Shown: positions 1 to 8,530 of the stretch, piece by piece | How the letters are laid out: the number at the start of each line of letters is the position of its first letter | How positions within the stretch are numbered: the stretch's first letter is position 1 | Source of the DNA: Pasteurella multocida subsp. multocida OH4807 | Lineage (GTDB): Bacteria > Pseudomonadota > Gammaproteobacteria > Enterobacterales > Pasteurellaceae | Assembly (NCBI GenBank): GCA_000973525.1 | Contig: CP004391.1 | Span: 186,001 to 250,000, forward strand | Reading direction: 5' to 3' | Length of the DNA stretch: 64,000 nt | The notes under the pieces: model-generated | What the model was told of the DNA's origin: nothing | The model's database searches: none | What the model saw: only the letters and a program-made list of their open reading frames with translations | Made by a program: the position numbers and the translations under genes

Positions 1-325
1 AAGCAGTGTGAGCCTCATCAGATAATTCCTGATTTTGGATACGTACACGCTCGTTATAACGAATTAAATGCGGTGAAGAATATACACCGACACGATAGCC
101 AGCATTCAACAAAATTGTTTCAAGCAAGCGACAAGTTGTACCTTTGCCATTTGTACCGCCAACAGTAATCACAAAAGGCGCTGGTGTTAATAAATCTAAT
201 GCATCTGCGACGGATTTAATGCGATCTAGCCCCAAATCAATGGCTTTAAAATGGCTGTTTTCTAAATAAGAAAGCCACTGCGCGAGTGGCGAAGTGGCTG
301 TTAATAACGTGTTTGAATTATGCAT
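1..325 (-). CDS. folC: Folylpolyglutamate/dihydrofolate synthase FolC, N-terminal part (cut by window edge)
   Basis: FolC ligates dihydropteroate to glutamate and adds further glutamates to folates in the cytoplasm. Reading the minus strand from the ATG at 325 gives an N-terminus with the Mur-ligase-type P-loop [11 protein letters not shown] at about residues 54-64, then SSPHL and RYNERVRI, both typical of FolC. The C-terminal two thirds lie outside the window. The start overlaps the end of accD by 8 bp, so the two genes are probably translationally coupled, as in the accD-folC arrangement known from enterobacteria. Confidence 0.93.
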   Translation of the reverse strand, partial: MHNSNTLLTATSPLAQWLSYLENSHFKAIDLGLDRIKSVADALDLLTPAPFVITVGGTNGKGTTCRLLETILLNAGYRVGVYSSPHLIRYNERVRIQNQELSDEAHTA

Positions 326-1226
326 TTGTTTCTTGAGTGTCTTCAACCAATAATTCAGGTTCAACAAACGGTGATGGTTTATTGCTTAATTTGCTTAATA
401 TACTTGCTAAGGTATGGCGCATATCACCACGTTTCACAATCATATCAATAGCCCCTTTTTCTAATAAGAACTCACTGCGCTGGAAACCTTCTGGTAATTT
501 TTCACGCACTGTTTGCTCAATCACACGAGGACCTGCAAAACCAATCAATGCTTTTGGTTCAGCAATATTAATATCGCCAAGCATTGCGAAACTAGCAGAA
601 ACCCCTCCCAATGTAGGATCTGTCAAGACTGAAATAAAGGGTACGCCTTTTTCACGCATTTTGGCTAATACCGCACTGGTTTTTGCCATTTGCATTAACG
701 AAAATAATGCTTCTTGCATACGTGCGCCACCACTTGCTGAGAAACACACAAATGGACAGTTTAGCTCAAGAGCTTTTTCTGCAGCTTGTACAAATTTTGA
801 GCCAACAACAGACCCCATCGAGCCGCCCATAAAGCTAAAGTTTGAGGCTGCCGCCACAATAGGCATGCCATAAAGTGTGCCTTGCATCACGATAAGAGCA
901 TCTTTCTCACCTGTCTCTTTTTGAGCAGCAGAGATACGGTCTTTATATTTCTTTAAGTCTTTAAATTTAAGAATATCTTTAGGCTCTAGATCTGCGGCTA
1001 GTTCATGGACACTATCTTTATCCAATAAGGCTAACAGACGTTCTCTTGCATCAATGCGCATATGATGACCGCATTTTGGACACACTTCTAAATGACGCTT
1101 TAATTCATCACGATACAACACTTGTTCACAAGAAGTACATTTGGTCCAAACGCCCTCAGGTACATTAGACTTACGAGACCCTGTCGAAGTCGTATTTTTA
1201 CTAAAAATTCGATCAATCCAGCTCAT
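318..1226 (-). CDS. accD: Acetyl-CoA carboxylase carboxyltransferase subunit beta
   Basis: AccD is the beta subunit of the carboxyltransferase that moves CO2 from biotin-carboxyl carrier protein to acetyl-CoA, making malonyl-CoA for fatty acid synthesis. The 302-residue protein has the N-terminal four-cysteine zinc ribbon (C30, C33, C49, C52) and the crotonase-fold core with [11 protein letters not shown] and SGGARMQE, the usual acyl-CoA-binding and oxyanion segments. The length is normal for the family. It precedes folC on the same strand with an 8-bp overlap. Confidence 0.97.
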   Translation of the reverse strand: MSWIDRIFSKNTTSTGSRKSNVPEGVWTKCTSCEQVLYRDELKRHLEVCPKCGHHMRIDARERLLALLDKDSVHELAADLEPKDILKFKDLKKYKDRISAAQKETGEKDALIVMQGTLYGMPIVAAASNFSFMGGSMGSVVGSKFVQAAEKALELNCPFVCFSASGGARMQEALFSLMQMAKTSAVLAKMREKGVPFISVLTDPTLGGVSASFAMLGDINIAEPKALIGFAGPRVIEQTVREKLPEGFQRSEFLLEKGAIDMIVKRGDMRHTLASILSKLSNKPSPFVEPELLVEDTQETNA

Positions 1227-1309
1227 TTTAAACCTTTTTATTTAACGAAAAATTGAATGTATTACACCATAATTTGAGCAAATATGCCAGAAATAAAGGT
1301 CTGATCTGG

Positions 1310-2107
1310 CTACCATAATTTATCTTCTATGAACAACGGTCCTAAGGCATTTTGAGGAATAGCAAACCGTTCAGGATACACCACATTAACTAAATAAAGC
1401 CCCTCTGCTTTTGCTGTTGGTGCGGCTAAAGTGCGGTCTTTTTGTGCCAACAACCAACTCATCCACTCTACTGGCTGATTTCCCGCCCCAACTTCAATCA
1501 AACTACCGACAATATTGCGTACCATATGATGCACGAACGCATTCGCTTGAATATCAATAATAATATATTCGCCACGACGAATGACCTGTAAATGATGAAC
1601 ATGGCGGAATGGCGTATTTGATTGACATTGTGCTGCACGAAAAGAAGAAAAGTCATGTTCACCTAAAAGTGCCTGACCAGCCTGATGCATTAATTGGTGC
1701 TCAAGGGCTAAATGACAATGTGTAATGCCTTCAGGTAAAATCGCTGAACGTAATTTATTGCAATATAAAATATAGCGATAGCGACGGGCAGTAGCACTGA
1801 AACGCGCATGAAAATCATCTTCTACAATTTTCGCCCAACTCACCGAAATATCATCGGGCAAATTCGCATTCACGCCAAAACTCCATGCTTTTTCAGGACG
1901 GTTTGCATTCGTTTCAAAATGAATGACTTGCCCCGTGGCATGTACCCCTGAATCCGTACGACCTGCACAAAAAATTTGACAAGTTTCATTTGCAACAAAA
2001 GAAATTGCTTGTTCTAATTCTTGCTGTACACTTGCAACACGTTCTTGTCGCTGCCACCCAAAATATTGCTTCCCGTTATATTGAATACCTAATGCAATTT
2101 TCATCAT
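1310..2107 (-). CDS. truA: tRNA pseudouridine(38-40) synthase TruA
   Basis: TruA converts uridines 38-40 of the tRNA anticodon arm to pseudouridine. The catalytic motif [15 protein letters not shown] is present with the nucleophilic aspartate at about residue 52, and the C-terminal half has the family signature [11 protein letters not shown]. Length is 265 residues. Two ATG codons lie side by side at the start (2107 or 2104). It sits upstream of accD-folC on the same strand, with an 83-bp gap to accD. Confidence 0.96.
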   Translation of the reverse strand: MMKIALGIQYNGKQYFGWQRQERVASVQQELEQAISFVANETCQIFCAGRTDSGVHATGQVIHFETNANRPEKAWSFGVNANLPDDISVSWAKIVEDDFHARFSATARRYRYILYCNKLRSAILPEGITHCHLALEHQLMHQAGQALLGEHDFSSFRAAQCQSNTPFRHVHHLQVIRRGEYIIIDIQANAFVHHMVRNIVGSLIEVGAGNQPVEWMSWLLAQKDRTLAAPTAKAEGLYLVNVVYPERFAIPQNALGPLFIEDKLW

Positions 2108-2270
2108 CTTTAACTGGTTTTTATTCGATTACAAACGCGTTATTATAGAGCAGATTTCTATCAGCAGTAAGTAGAAAATCACTTCCCTCTTTTCAAAAAT
2201 GCTTGAGGTCGAAGAACATATACAATGTGCGGTTTGGGTTTCTAACGTTTTACCCATTAAGGAGAAAAAA

Positions 2271-3113
2271 ATGAAAGTTGGTTTAGTATTAGAAGGTGGC
2301 GCAATGCGCGCAATGTTTACAGCGGGCGTACTAGATGTTTTCCTTGATGAAAAAATTCATGTCGACGGTATTATTGCAGTATCTGCTGGCGTATTATTTG
2401 GCGTAAACTTTCCAGCCAAACAACGCGGTCGCGCACTTCGTTACAATTTAAAATATCTCAATGATAAACGCTATATGGGATTACAAAGCCTACTCCGTAC
2501 TGGAAATATCGTGAATAAAGATTTTGCGTTTTATGAAGTGCCTTTTACATTAGACCCCTTTGATATCGATACCTTTCTCGCTTCAAAAACAGATTGTTAC
2601 GCTACATTAACAAATATCGAAACAGGTGAAGCTGAATACATTAAATTGGGTAATGTATTCGAACAAATGGAAGTTTTAAGAGCAACCTCTGCGATGCCTT
2701 TTGTTTCAAAAATTGTCGAAGTAAATGGGAAAAAATATTTAGATGGCGGAATAGCAGAAAGTATTCCACTAAAAAAATGTCAAGAATTAGGCTATGATAA
2801 AATCATTGTCGTACTGACTCGCCCATTGGATTATCGCAAAAAACCTACACCATCTTGGGTATTTAACACTTTTTACCGTCGTTATCCTAAATTAGTAGAA
2901 AAATTGTCACACCGTTACAAAAATTACAATGATACTGTTGAACAGATTATTAAGTTAAGTGAACACAATGAAATTTTTGTTATCCGTCCATCAAAAACAT
3001 TACCAATTAAACGAATTGAAAAAGATCCTGCTAAAATCCAAGCGATGTATGATTTGGGCGTTCAAGATGCACAACAGAATATAGCCGCTTTAAATGCTTT
3101 TTTAGCAAAATAG
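2271..3113 (+). CDS. Patatin-like phospholipase family protein (YjjU-like)
   Basis: A 280-residue patatin-fold hydrolase. The oxyanion loop LEGGAMR is at residues 7-13, the nucleophile serine is S38, and the dyad aspartate lies in YLDGGIAESIPL. I chose the ATG at 2271 over the longer frame (from 2199) because AAGGAG sits just before it and the conserved domain starts at once. Enterobacterial YjjU is the closest relative I recognise; its physiological lipid substrate is not firmly known. Oddity: the usual GxSxG reads AVSAG, with Ala at the first glycine. A DNA-uptake-like word lies upstream of the start. Confidence 0.85.
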   Translation: MKVGLVLEGGAMRAMFTAGVLDVFLDEKIHVDGIIAVSAGVLFGVNFPAKQRGRALRYNLKYLNDKRYMGLQSLLRTGNIVNKDFAFYEVPFTLDPFDIDTFLASKTDCYATLTNIETGEAEYIKLGNVFEQMEVLRATSAMPFVSKIVEVNGKKYLDGGIAESIPLKKCQELGYDKIIVVLTRPLDYRKKPTPSWVFNTFYRRYPKLVEKLSHRYKNYNDTVEQIIKLSEHNEIFVIRPSKTLPIKRIEKDPAKIQAMYDLGVQDAQQNIAALNAFLAK

Positions 3114-3478
3114 TTACAATAAAACAGTGAGCTTTTTATTGTATTTTCTGCAAATAGTATCTGAATACTAGCTGTTCTAATGATAAATTTTATAGTGATG
3201 CACTAGTTTAGTGTTATTTCTTCTCGGATGGACCTTTATCGAATTATTTTATTCATTAACCCTACTTCATTAAAAATAAAAATTTTGATAATTATTATTC
3301 TTAATAGATATTTCTTTTATGATGTAATTAGCTATAATAATTATAGCTAAGGCTAAGCCAGTGATGTGATACCACCAGAGCTGTTTTTACAATCTCGGTG
3401 TAACAATCTCTGTATTTCTTTGCTATTCATGAAAAATAATTCCTTTTCTTGAAGATTGTTTTTTAGTTTGTTGATAAG
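3114..3478. other. Gene-poor stretch at the left side of prophage 1
   Basis: No full-length gene. It contains a near-perfect inverted repeat with 10-bp arms (TTAGCTATAA, 3328-3337, and its complement, 3341-3350, loop TAA) and a short minus-strand remnant at 3353-3430. The host/prophage junction must lie here, because host yjjU-like sequence ends at 3113 and phage regulators begin at 3479. I could not see a direct repeat with the rplY side that would define att sites. Confidence 0.5.
3353..3430 (-). pseudogene. Possible fragment of a YdaS/Cro-like regulator
   Basis: Downstream of the Cro-like gene, a 25-codon frame starts with an ATG preceded by AAAAGGAA and reads MNSKEIQRLLHRDCKNSSGG, resembling the start of small phage Cro/YdaS-type helix-turn-helix proteins, then stops early. 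It may be a truncated gene at the prophage edge. Similarity is by eye only and short. Confidence 0.25.
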
Positions 3479-3685
3479 TTAGTTTTGAACAGGGAAAACA
3501 TCATCAAGAGAGCAAGCAACGCCATTTTTATTTAGTGCAAAAACGATCTTTCTTGCTGTTTTCAAATCTGGCGTTCTTCTTCCTGATTCGTAATGCCCTA
3601 ACGCACCTTGTGTAAGGTTTATTTGTTGAGCAAATTCTCCCTGAGTTAAATTTGTCGCTTTTCTATACTCATAAATTTTGTTCAT
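3479..3685 (-). CDS. Cro-like helix-turn-helix repressor
   Basis: A 68-residue XRE/Cro-type DNA-binding protein. The helix-turn-helix spans LTQGEFAQQINLTQGALGHY at about residues 11-30. I prefer the ATG at 3685, which has an AAGGAG ribosome-binding site, over the longer reading from 3721. It is divergent from the CI-like gene at 3823, and the 137 bp between them hold three copies of an AATACA-N3-TGTATT type operator. Together they form a lambdoid-style genetic switch. The second-helix residues of this protein and CI are similar, consistent with shared operators. Confidence 0.8.
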   Translation of the reverse strand: MNKIYEYRKATNLTQGEFAQQINLTQGALGHYESGRRTPDLKTARKIVFALNKNGVACSLDDVFPVQN

Positions 3686-3714
3686 AAAAAACTCCTTATA
3701 AATATCAATCCAAT

Positions 3715-3787
3715 AATACATTACGTATTTTAAATATTCAACATAAAAATACCAAATGTATTTTGAATAAATAATACAAAGTGTAAT
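3715..3787. promoter_or_regulatory. Operator cluster between Cro-like and CI-like genes
   Basis: Three near-palindromic 15-bp sites: AATACATTACGTATT (3715-3729), AATACCAAATGTATT (3748-3762) and AATACAAAGTGTAAT (3773-3787). They fit the consensus AATACA-N3-TGTATT. The same motif occurs three more times at 6210-6279. Position and symmetry suggest CI/Cro operators; binding is inferred. Confidence 0.7.
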
Positions 3788-3822
3788 AATTTGTTAAATT
3801 TATAAAGAGAGGTATTGGCTCT

Positions 3823-4458
3823 ATGAAAAAGCAGTGGAATGAGTTTGTTAGAGATCGAATGTCCGAGAAGAATCTCAAGCAAGAAGATATTGCTGAGGCG
3901 ATAGAAAGAACACAGGGTGCAGTTGGACACTGGTTAACAGGACGCAGATCTCCTAACTTTATAGAAGTAGCTAAAATGCTTAATGCTACTGGGGCTGATC
4001 AGGTTATTCTCAATTCAGATGGAACGATAGAAGACATAGAGTTTATAGGAATGCCAAAAAAAGGATTAGTTAAGGTCATTGGAGAAGCAACGATGGGAAC
4101 AGACGGAAGCGTTGACATTGAAGAAGTTCACATTGGCTATATAGATATTTTCACTACTGATCCAAAAGCATTTTGTTTACGCGTAAAAGGCTCAAGCATG
4201 GAACCGAGAATACATAGTGGCGAATTTGTTCTAGTTGAGCCTCAATCCCCTTTTAGTAACGGTGATGATGTTTTCATTCGTACAAAAGATGGTAAAAATA
4301 TGATTAAGATCCTTGATTACCAGAAAGATGGTGAATATAGATTCTCAAGTATTAACAACGATCATAAACCATTTAATCTAGCTATAGATGAGGTTGAGCT
4401 AGTGTATTATGTTGCGGGTATTTTAAAAAAATCTAGATTTGTTGATCTTGAACCATAA
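3823..4458 (+). CDS. CI-like prophage repressor (XRE HTH plus S24 peptidase domain)
   Basis: A 211-residue LexA/CI-type repressor. The N-terminal helix-turn-helix lies around residues 18-50 (LKQEDIAEAIERTQGAVGHW), followed by an S24 self-cleavage domain with serine S125 in VKGSSMEPRIHSGEF and the catalytic lysine K162 in NMIKILDY. Such repressors keep the prophage silent and self-cleave when RecA filaments form. An AGAGAGG ribosome-binding site precedes the ATG. It is divergent from the Cro-like gene across three operator-like repeats. The full catalytic pair is present, so this repressor could still be functional although the prophage is decayed. Confidence 0.9.
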   Translation: MKKQWNEFVRDRMSEKNLKQEDIAEAIERTQGAVGHWLTGRRSPNFIEVAKMLNATGADQVILNSDGTIEDIEFIGMPKKGLVKVIGEATMGTDGSVDIEEVHIGYIDIFTTDPKAFCLRVKGSSMEPRIHSGEFVLVEPQSPFSNGDDVFIRTKDGKNMIKILDYQKDGEYRFSSINNDHKPFNLAIDEVELVYYVAGILKKSRFVDLEP

Positions 4459-4620
4459 CATCTTGATGGTTGATAGCAAAGTCTTCTGGTGGTCTGTGCT
4501 TTGTGATTAATATATTCAAAAAATGCAAGATTTGTATGTTGAATAGGTTGATATTTTAGAAATTTACAATAAAACAATTGCCATTTATAAAAAAAATGAT
4601 AACCTACTAGGTAAATAAAT

Positions 4621-4962
4621 ATGGATATAATTTTCAAATCTCGAAAATTAGAAAAGGAATTAAACTCTGAAATCTACATTTTAAAGAGATACGGAACAGT
4701 CTGCGGAAAAAAGATTAAGCTCGCAATGACCGCACTTAGGGCAGCGCCAAGTTTGCAGACATTTTTTCCACCATACAGCAAGCCTTATCGTTGCCACGAA
4801 CTTTTAGGTGACCGCAAGGGGCAAATAAGCATAGATGCACAACACCCCTATAGAGTCTTGTTTGAAGCAAATCATAATCCGTTGCCGACCCTTGATGCAG
4901 GTGGGCTAGATTGGTCAAAAGTTACATCTATTCGGATCTTATCAATAACAGATACACATTAG
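4621..4962 (+). CDS. higB: HigB/RelE-superfamily toxin
   Basis: A 113-residue basic protein with HigB-like features: YRCHELLGDRKGQISIDAQHPYRVLFE, where the core strands and the Arg residues of RelE/HigB ribosome-dependent mRNA nucleases lie. It ends 12 bp before an antitoxin-type gene, giving the toxin-first order typical of hig loci. It would be a translation-dependent mRNA interferase neutralised by the downstream protein. Location just right of the CI repressor suggests an addiction or defence cargo of the prophage. Confidence 0.75.
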   Translation: MDIIFKSRKLEKELNSEIYILKRYGTVCGKKIKLAMTALRAAPSLQTFFPPYSKPYRCHELLGDRKGQISIDAQHPYRVLFEANHNPLPTLDAGGLDWSKVTSIRILSITDTH

Positions 4963-4974
4963 AGAGACACAAAG

Positions 4975-6060
4975 ATGAGCGAAAATCAATACTACCCTGA
5001 CTATGCAGTTCTGCCTGGTGAAGTGTTGGAATTTGAGCTAGATGGTTTAGAAATAAGCCAAAAAGAACTCAGCAATAAAACCGGCATTTCTACCAAGCAC
5101 ATTAGCAATATTATCAATGGCAAATCTCCGATTACACCTGAAACAGCAATTGCGCTCGAGCGAGTGTTGGGTAAGCCTGCGCGTTATTGGCTAAACTTGG
5201 AAACTCTATATCAAGAGGCACTAGCTCGTATTGCAGATAAAAAAGAGCTAGAACGACATGCAGAATGGGTAAAACAGTTCCCAAATTATATTCTGCAAAA
5301 ATTAGGTTTTACCCAAAAACACACTGATATTTCAAGTAAAGTTGATACTTTGCTGCGTTTCTTTGGCGTGGCAAGTCCTGCTGATTACGAAACTGTTTGG
5401 GGACAAATTGGTGTTCAATACCGGCAAGATAAGCGCACTACAATCTGTCAGCACAGTAGCTCTGCTTGGTTAAGAGCGGGGGAGATTAAGGCGAGTGAAA
5501 TAATATGTCAGCCTTACTCAGAGTCAGGTTTTAAGCAAGCGCTAGAAAAAATTAAAGCGCTCACTAAAGAAACAGAACCAAGTCATTTCATACCTGAACT
5601 CATCAATATTTGTGCAAGTGTTGGTGTAGCTGTTGTATTTGTACCTTGCTTTCCTAACACAGGGATTAGTGGAGCAACTCGTTGGCTGTCATCGGATAAA
5701 GCTATAATTCAGTTGAGTTTGCGCTATAAAACGAACGATCATTTATGGTTTACTTTCTTTCATGAAGCAGGACATATTTTATTGCACGGCAAAAAAACAC
5801 TACATTTGGAATTTAATAGTAAGACAGTTCTTGCTGATGAAGAGACTGAAGCGAATGATTTTGCCCAAAAGTATTTAATTCCTCGACCTATATGGCGGAA
5901 TCTAATTCAAAAAGTAGCTGTTACCGAGCAGCATATCCGAGCTGCTGCTGAAGAAATCGGCATTGCCGAGGGTATTATTGTCGGACAGTTACAGCACTAT
6001 AAAAAATTACGCTATGATCAGCTTAATCATTTAAAAGTACGTTACACTTGGCAGCACTAA
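4975..6060 (+). CDS. higA: HigA-type antitoxin fused to ImmA/IrrE metallopeptidase
   Basis: A 361-residue fusion. The XRE helix-turn-helix is at about residues 26-62 (ISQKELSNKTGISTKHISN), as in HigA antitoxins. The C-terminal half is an ImmA/IrrE (COG2856-type) zinc peptidase with HEAGH at residues 263-267 and a downstream acidic segment DEETEANDFA that likely supplies the third zinc ligand. Family members act as antitoxins and transcription repressors, and ImmA domains cleave phage repressors. The fusion could therefore link addiction to repressor turnover, which is inference. It is the second gene of a toxin-antitoxin operon and is followed by a strong terminator. Confidence 0.85.
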   Translation: MSENQYYPDYAVLPGEVLEFELDGLEISQKELSNKTGISTKHISNIINGKSPITPETAIALERVLGKPARYWLNLETLYQEALARIADKKELERHAEWVKQFPNYILQKLGFTQKHTDISSKVDTLLRFFGVASPADYETVWGQIGVQYRQDKRTTICQHSSSAWLRAGEIKASEIICQPYSESGFKQALEKIKALTKETEPSHFIPELINICASVGVAVVFVPCFPNTGISGATRWLSSDKAIIQLSLRYKTNDHLWFTFFHEAGHILLHGKKTLHLEFNSKTVLADEETEANDFAQKYLIPRPIWRNLIQKVAVTEQHIRAAAEEIGIAEGIIVGQLQHYKKLRYDQLNHLKVRYTWQH

Positions 6061-6078
6061 TACCCATTTCAATTACAA

Positions 6079-6102
6079 AGCCCCTCGCGCAGGGGTTTTT
6101 TC
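6079..6102 (+). terminator. Rho-independent terminator after the higBA-like operon
   Basis: CCCC-TCGCGCA-GGGG stem-loop at 6081-6095 followed by a run of six T. Confidence 0.8.
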
Positions 6103-6209
6103 TTTACCTAAAATTCCCATTCCCCTCTCTTTTTTTGTGACATAGCTCACAAATTCAGCAATTAATCAAAAAATTTTAAAAATATTTTTCTTTTGAAATC
6201 AAACAAATA

Positions 6210-6281
6210 AATACACTATGTATTTTTTATGCAAAAATATAATACATATTGTATTGACATAATAAATACATAATGTATTAT
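6210..6281 (+). promoter_or_regulatory. Operator-overlapped phage promoter
   Basis: TTGACA at 6254-6259, a 16-bp spacer and TATTAT at 6276-6281 form a near-consensus promoter. It is overlapped or flanked by three operator palindromes, AATACACTATGTATT (6210-6224), AATACATATTGTATT (6241-6255) and AATACATAATGTATT (6265-6279), the same motif found at the CI/Cro switch. CI or Cro very likely controls this promoter. Confidence 0.75.
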
Positions 6282-6307
6282 AAACACAACAAAACGAGAT
6301 ACATCAC

Positions 6308-6318
6308 TGCTCTTTAAA
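6308..6318 (+). promoter_or_regulatory. boxA-like antitermination element
   Basis: TGCTCTTTAAA lies about 27 bp after the -10 box of the phage promoter. It matches the boxA core (TGCTCTTTAAC) of rRNA leaders that recruits NusB-NusE. Phage early leaders carry related nut elements. No clear boxB hairpin was identified. Confidence 0.5.
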
Positions 6319-6533
6319 AATCTACACATCACAAGTTAATCAAATATAGCCTTATTGATTTGTTGTTATTGAACACATTGGGAAAAATCAAGAGAACAAA
6401 ACAGGCTGGAAACGCAATTTTGCTAACAAAGATTTATGCGAAACAGCAATAAAACTTAGACAGAAAAGCAGAGATGAGTTTTTAAATGCATCCTGTAAGC
6501 CAGCTAGGGAATTTTACATTTAATGGGGTTTAG

Positions 6534-6824
6534 ATGATGAAAATGACAGACTCGCAATTAGCAAGAGCTGTTGATATGAGAGATGCAGCACTAATTGATG
6601 CAATGTATGAAGATGACGTGTTAATTGAGCGTCAATTAGAACACTTTAAAGAACAAGTAAAACTTGGCAACACTTGCGAATTTCGTTACTTAACAGAAGA
6701 ACTATCCAGTGATGACAACTTCTGGCTAGCAATAGGAAGTGGAGCTGATTATCTCAAGATTAGAGATGATTACATCAGAAAAATTGTTGTTAAAGACAAA
6801 TATTATAAGGATGAGGAGTTATAA
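6534..6824 (+). CDS. Hypothetical phage protein (96 aa)
   Basis: I do not recognise the family. It is an acidic, mainly helical 96-residue protein with no membrane segment, beginning MMKMTDSQLARAVDMRDAAL. It is the first gene after the operator-controlled promoter and ends 2 bp before the RecT-like start, so it belongs to the phage early/recombination operon. Its start could be any of the three clustered ATGs. Confidence 0.6.
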   Translation: MMKMTDSQLARAVDMRDAALIDAMYEDDVLIERQLEHFKEQVKLGNTCEFRYLTEELSSDDNFWLAIGSGADYLKIRDDYIRKIVVKDKYYKDEEL

Positions 6825-6825
6825 A

Positions 6826-7536
6826 ATGGCACAAGTCACAACACGGCAAAATAAATTACCGAGTGTAAAAGATTTTTTCGAAAAGCCTGCAGTTAAACAA
6901 AAAATCCAAGAATTACTTAATAAAAATGCTGCAACATTCTCAACTAGCGTTCTTCAGATTGTGAATAGCGATGCACTTCTTAAAGATGCCGAACCAATGA
7001 CAATCCTCAATGCGGCTTGCATGGCTGCAACGCTCAACTTACCACTTCAAAATGGTCTAGGGTTTGCCTATATCGTCCCGTATAAAAACAATAAAACGAA
7101 GAAATACGAGGCGCAAGCCGAACCATTTGAAACGTGGGTATTTGAAGAGGTCCTACCCCAAATCAGAAAAACAGGGAAATATGAAGTTCAACCACAACAA
7201 CTTGCTTTACCTGAACCAAAACCACGTGGAATTTTACTTGATGAAGAAGCATTTTATGTTGTCGCAAAAGCAATAGCTAAATTAAATGAATCTACATTCG
7301 AGTGGGAAAAAATGATGGATTTGTTTTCAGAACTTGAAAGCCACAGAAACTATAAAACAGCATTTAATCTCGGTGTTGCTAGTTACAATCTTGCACAAAG
7401 TTCAGAGAAAATCATTATGAAAAATCTAGTGCAAATGAAAAACAAGGCATGGAAAAAAGAGATTGAAGACTTTATTTTTTCTAACCCACATCTACAAAAT
7501 CATACAGAAAATAAACTAGTTCACTACTTACGTTAA
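6826..7536 (+). pseudogene. Chimeric ORF: RecT N-terminus fused to Bro-N antirepressor C-terminal part
   Basis: A 236-residue frame that looks like a deletion fusion. Residues 1 to about 97 match the N-terminus of RecT single-strand annealing proteins (SVKDFFEKPAVKQKIQELL and ACMAATLNLPLQNGLGFAYI, then VPYKNNK). From about residue 98 the sequence becomes that of a Bro-N/antirepressor protein: FETWVFEEVLPQIRKTGKYE is the end of a Bro-N domain, and the rest resembles an antirepressor tail. The RecT DNA-binding core is missing, so annealing activity should be lost. The junction is near base 7114. Reading frame is kept, so a product may be made. I chose the ATG at 6826 after a GAGGAG site. Confidence 0.7.
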
Positions 7537-7553
7537 AACTCCCCAGAAACCGA

Positions 7554-7576
7554 CCGCACTTTATCGTGCGGTTTTT
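7554..7576 (+). terminator. Terminator after the RecT chimera
   Basis: CCGCAC-TTTATC-GTGCGG hairpin with a T6 tail; it embeds the uptake-signal core ACCGCACTT. A near-identical element follows the antirepressor at 10885. Confidence 0.7.
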
Positions 7577-7599
7577 TATTTAAGGAGAATATTAATTTT

Positions 7600-7758
7600 A
7601 TGATTCACCCCGAAAGCGAAATAGCAGAATTAAACAAGCGTGATTTAGATGCAATCGATAAAGAGATCGCATTTCACGAAAAGAAAATCCACACTCTCAA
7701 CGAAGAACGCAGAGAGTTTATTAATCGGAATGATTTAAACAAAGGAAAAGAAGAATGA
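7600..7758 (+). CDS. Small hypothetical phage protein (52 aa)
   Basis: A 52-codon frame with an AAGGAG ribosome-binding site 8-10 bp upstream. It is a highly charged, helical peptide (MIHPESEIAELNKRDLDAID at the start) that probably forms a short coiled coil. Its stop overlaps the start of the next gene (ATGA), which implies translational coupling. Function unknown. Confidence 0.55.
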   Translation: MIHPESEIAELNKRDLDAIDKEIAFHEKKIHTLNEERREFINRNDLNKGKEE

Positions 7759-8066
7759 TTAAAGAAGTGTTAGACGAAAGAAAAACAACGCACGGTGATT
7801 TTCATGAAGGCGCAATGGATTTTAAAGAGCTGATGAACGTTATTAATAGCGGTAGAAATAATATGGACTCATCGCAATATTACGCACTTACGATGATAGC
7901 TACAAAGATTGTGCGGATTGTAAATGGAAATTCGCACGAGGTTGACCATTGGCGAGATATTGTGGGTTATGCAACATTAGGTGGGCGTTTGAATATTGAA
8001 GATGAACCGTTAACTGCACAGCCTGCTGTCAACATTTTACCTGTTGTTGACTATCCACAGAATTAA
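7755..8066 (+). CDS. DUF6378-like phage protein
   Basis: A 103-residue protein with the pattern ERKTTHGDFHEGA ... LTMIATKIVRIVNGNSHEVDHWRDIVGYATLGG, which I associate with small phage proteins of the DUF6378 type; biochemical role unknown. Conserved His/Asp positions (THGDF, DHWRDI) hint at a metal-binding helical fold. It starts in an ATGA overlap with the preceding small gene. Confidence 0.6.
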   Translation: MIKEVLDERKTTHGDFHEGAMDFKELMNVINSGRNNMDSSQYYALTMIATKIVRIVNGNSHEVDHWRDIVGYATLGGRLNIEDEPLTAQPAVNILPVVDYPQN

Positions 8067-8144
8067 TTCAGTTATCAAGTAAAACTTAAATACTCAACAG
8101 CACGCAATAGCGTGTTTTTTTGTGCCAGAAAAAGGGAAATAAAC

Positions 8145-8528
8145 ATGGAATTTACAGGCAAGAAAAAATTTAAAGTTAGCACAAAAACATTTGAATCTAT
8201 TGAGATTTACGCAGTATTTGAGATAGATTTTGACTTTCCGAAAGTTAAAGAAAGAATTGTTGAAATGTCGACCTTTTGGGCTGGCTCACCCGATCCAAGT
8301 GATCCACTTATTGAGCATATTCAATTTGCTTTGAAAGAAGCTACTGTTGATATTCATTATGCAGAAAGTCGCTTATGGATACCGCCTGGTATTGAAATGA
8401 TGAACGACTACATTTGGAATAAATTAGAGGGTTTTCGTTATGGCGAATATATCGGAATTAAATTAATAGACTTCCATGCTGACGAAGTGAGCGCAGATAT
8501 TTTCGAAGTTGAAGAAATTGAGGAATAA
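8145..8528 (+). CDS. DUF2528-like phage protein
   Basis: A 127-residue acidic protein from the ATG at 8145, which follows AAAGGGAAAT; the longer reading from 8112 has no ribosome site and overlaps a leader. It resembles DUF2528 proteins found in Haemophilus and enteric prophages, whose function is unknown. The next gene (rdgC stub) starts 2 bp after its stop, so both were in one operon. Confidence 0.6.
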   Translation: MEFTGKKKFKVSTKTFESIEIYAVFEIDFDFPKVKERIVEMSTFWAGSPDPSDPLIEHIQFALKEATVDIHYAESRLWIPPGIEMMNDYIWNKLEGFRYGEYIGIKLIDFHADEVSADIFEVEEIEE

Positions 8529-8530
8529 CT

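Larger units (their letters stand above)
6103..6533 (+). other. Promoter and long leader of the second phage operon
   Basis: No gene seen. The stretch holds an AT-rich block, the operator-covered promoter at 6210-6281, a boxA-like word at 6308-6318, and an untranslated leader of about 220 bases up to the ORF at 6534. The leader looks like an early phage transcript under antitermination control. Confidence 0.5.

Noticed and set aside
337..873. Plus-strand 178-residue ORF
   Set aside because: Antisense to accD with no ribosome-binding site; a shadow of a conserved gene.
3730..3930. Minus-strand 66-residue ORF over the CI start
   Set aside because: Overlaps the operators and the CI coding start; composition of an antisense shadow.
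6300..6420. Possible rRNA spacer or leader because of the boxA word and structured look
   Set aside because: No rRNA or tRNA sequence adjoins it; it follows a phage promoter with operators and leads into phage genes.
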